Assembly: GCA_050084985.1 (NCBI GenBank)
Contig: JBITNC010000001.1
Coordinates: forward strand, 155,372,001-155,436,000
Length of the DNA stretch: 64,000 bases
DNA from: Nageia nagi
Lineage: Eukaryota; Pinophyta
Reading direction: 5' to 3'
Below the pieces are notes generated by a model. It was not told the origin of the DNA. It was given only the letters and a program-made list of their open reading frames with translations, and ran no database searches. Within the stretch, counting starts at the first letter, position 1; each line of letters opens with the position of its first letter. Shown here piece by piece: positions 63,898 through 64,000 of the stretch. The position numbers were made by a program, and so were the translations under genes.

Positions 63898-64000
63898 ATT
63901 CAGAGAGTAGAGAACAGCATATTGAACAATCAAATAGCACACTAGACGCCGCAGAATTAGTCTGCAATAGACAGTTGTGAACTGTTCACAATTGGATGGT
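63898..64000 (+). repeat. Short interspersed repeat, copy 2 (partner at 4588-4700)
   Basis: GAGAGTAGAGAACAGCA, GCAGAATTAGTCTGCA and GTGAACTGTTCACA match the copy near the left edge in the same orientation and order. The copy continues past the window. Confidence 0.6.

Overview
The window is nuclear DNA of a seed plant, most likely a gymnosperm (conifer-like). The reasons are small exons separated by enormous introns, dense nested Ty3/gypsy Tat-type retrotransposons, solo LTRs, hAT-type insertions and a possible Penelope-like remnant. The species is an inference. There is no prokaryotic or organellar gene order, rRNA, tRNA or CRISPR array that I can see.

The one host gene is on the minus strand. 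It is a bacterial-type (organellar) class II lysyl-tRNA synthetase. Five consecutive internal exons are readable: 63397-63465, 43597-43704, 35347-35439, 35081-35185 and 4228-4434. They total 582 bp, have GT/AG borders, and every junction is phase 0. They are spread over 59.2 kb, with introns of 19,692, 8,157, 161 and 30,646 bp and a last intron running off the left edge. The 5' exons lie beyond position 64000 and the 3' exons below position 1, so almost the whole window is intron.

The 30.6 kb intron holds a Tat-lineage retrotransposon on the plus strand, antisense to the gene. It has a 5' LTR remnant to 5371, gag at 5541-7589, then protease, archaeal-type RNase H, RT, RNase H and integrase from 16074 to 24376, and a 3' LTR from 24513. 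It is split by an 8.5 kb LTR-like unit (7590-16073), itself split by a 2,829 bp solo LTR with TSD GTGAC, and by a 3,878 bp solo LTR (20270-24147, TSD CTTTC). Its right end abuts a minus-strand LTR (30851-33657). An 801 bp hAT-type element follows (TSD AATTAAAG). The 19.7 kb intron holds a second nest: LTR unit 45126-58188 is interrupted by an 8.6 kb LTR unit (45749-54337, itself carrying a 537 bp hAT MITE, TSD GATTGATG). Next come a 3' LTR (58701-62504, carrying a 1,145 bp solo LTR, TSD CCAAG) and a Ty1/copia LTR-PBS remnant.

The most interesting system is in the giant Tat-type LTRs. Each unit starts TGTTGTG-like and ends CCAACA-like, and several carry an unrecognised ORF of about 1,080-1,180 codons between the LTR start and the LTR tail. 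Five decayed copies are present. Every LTR also carries long arrays of imperfect palindromes whose arms share a GGCGCATG / CATGCGCC core while the loops differ between subfamilies. The proposed layout is: terminal hairpin, palindrome array, TATA box, leader ending in a polypyrimidine-AG, ORF, conserved GATGAGG...TTGCTCCCAC block, second TATA, and about 1 kb to the LTR end. All retroelement genes here are broken by stops or frameshifts. Many of the stops are CAG-to-TAG changes, as expected from cytosine deamination at CHG sites.
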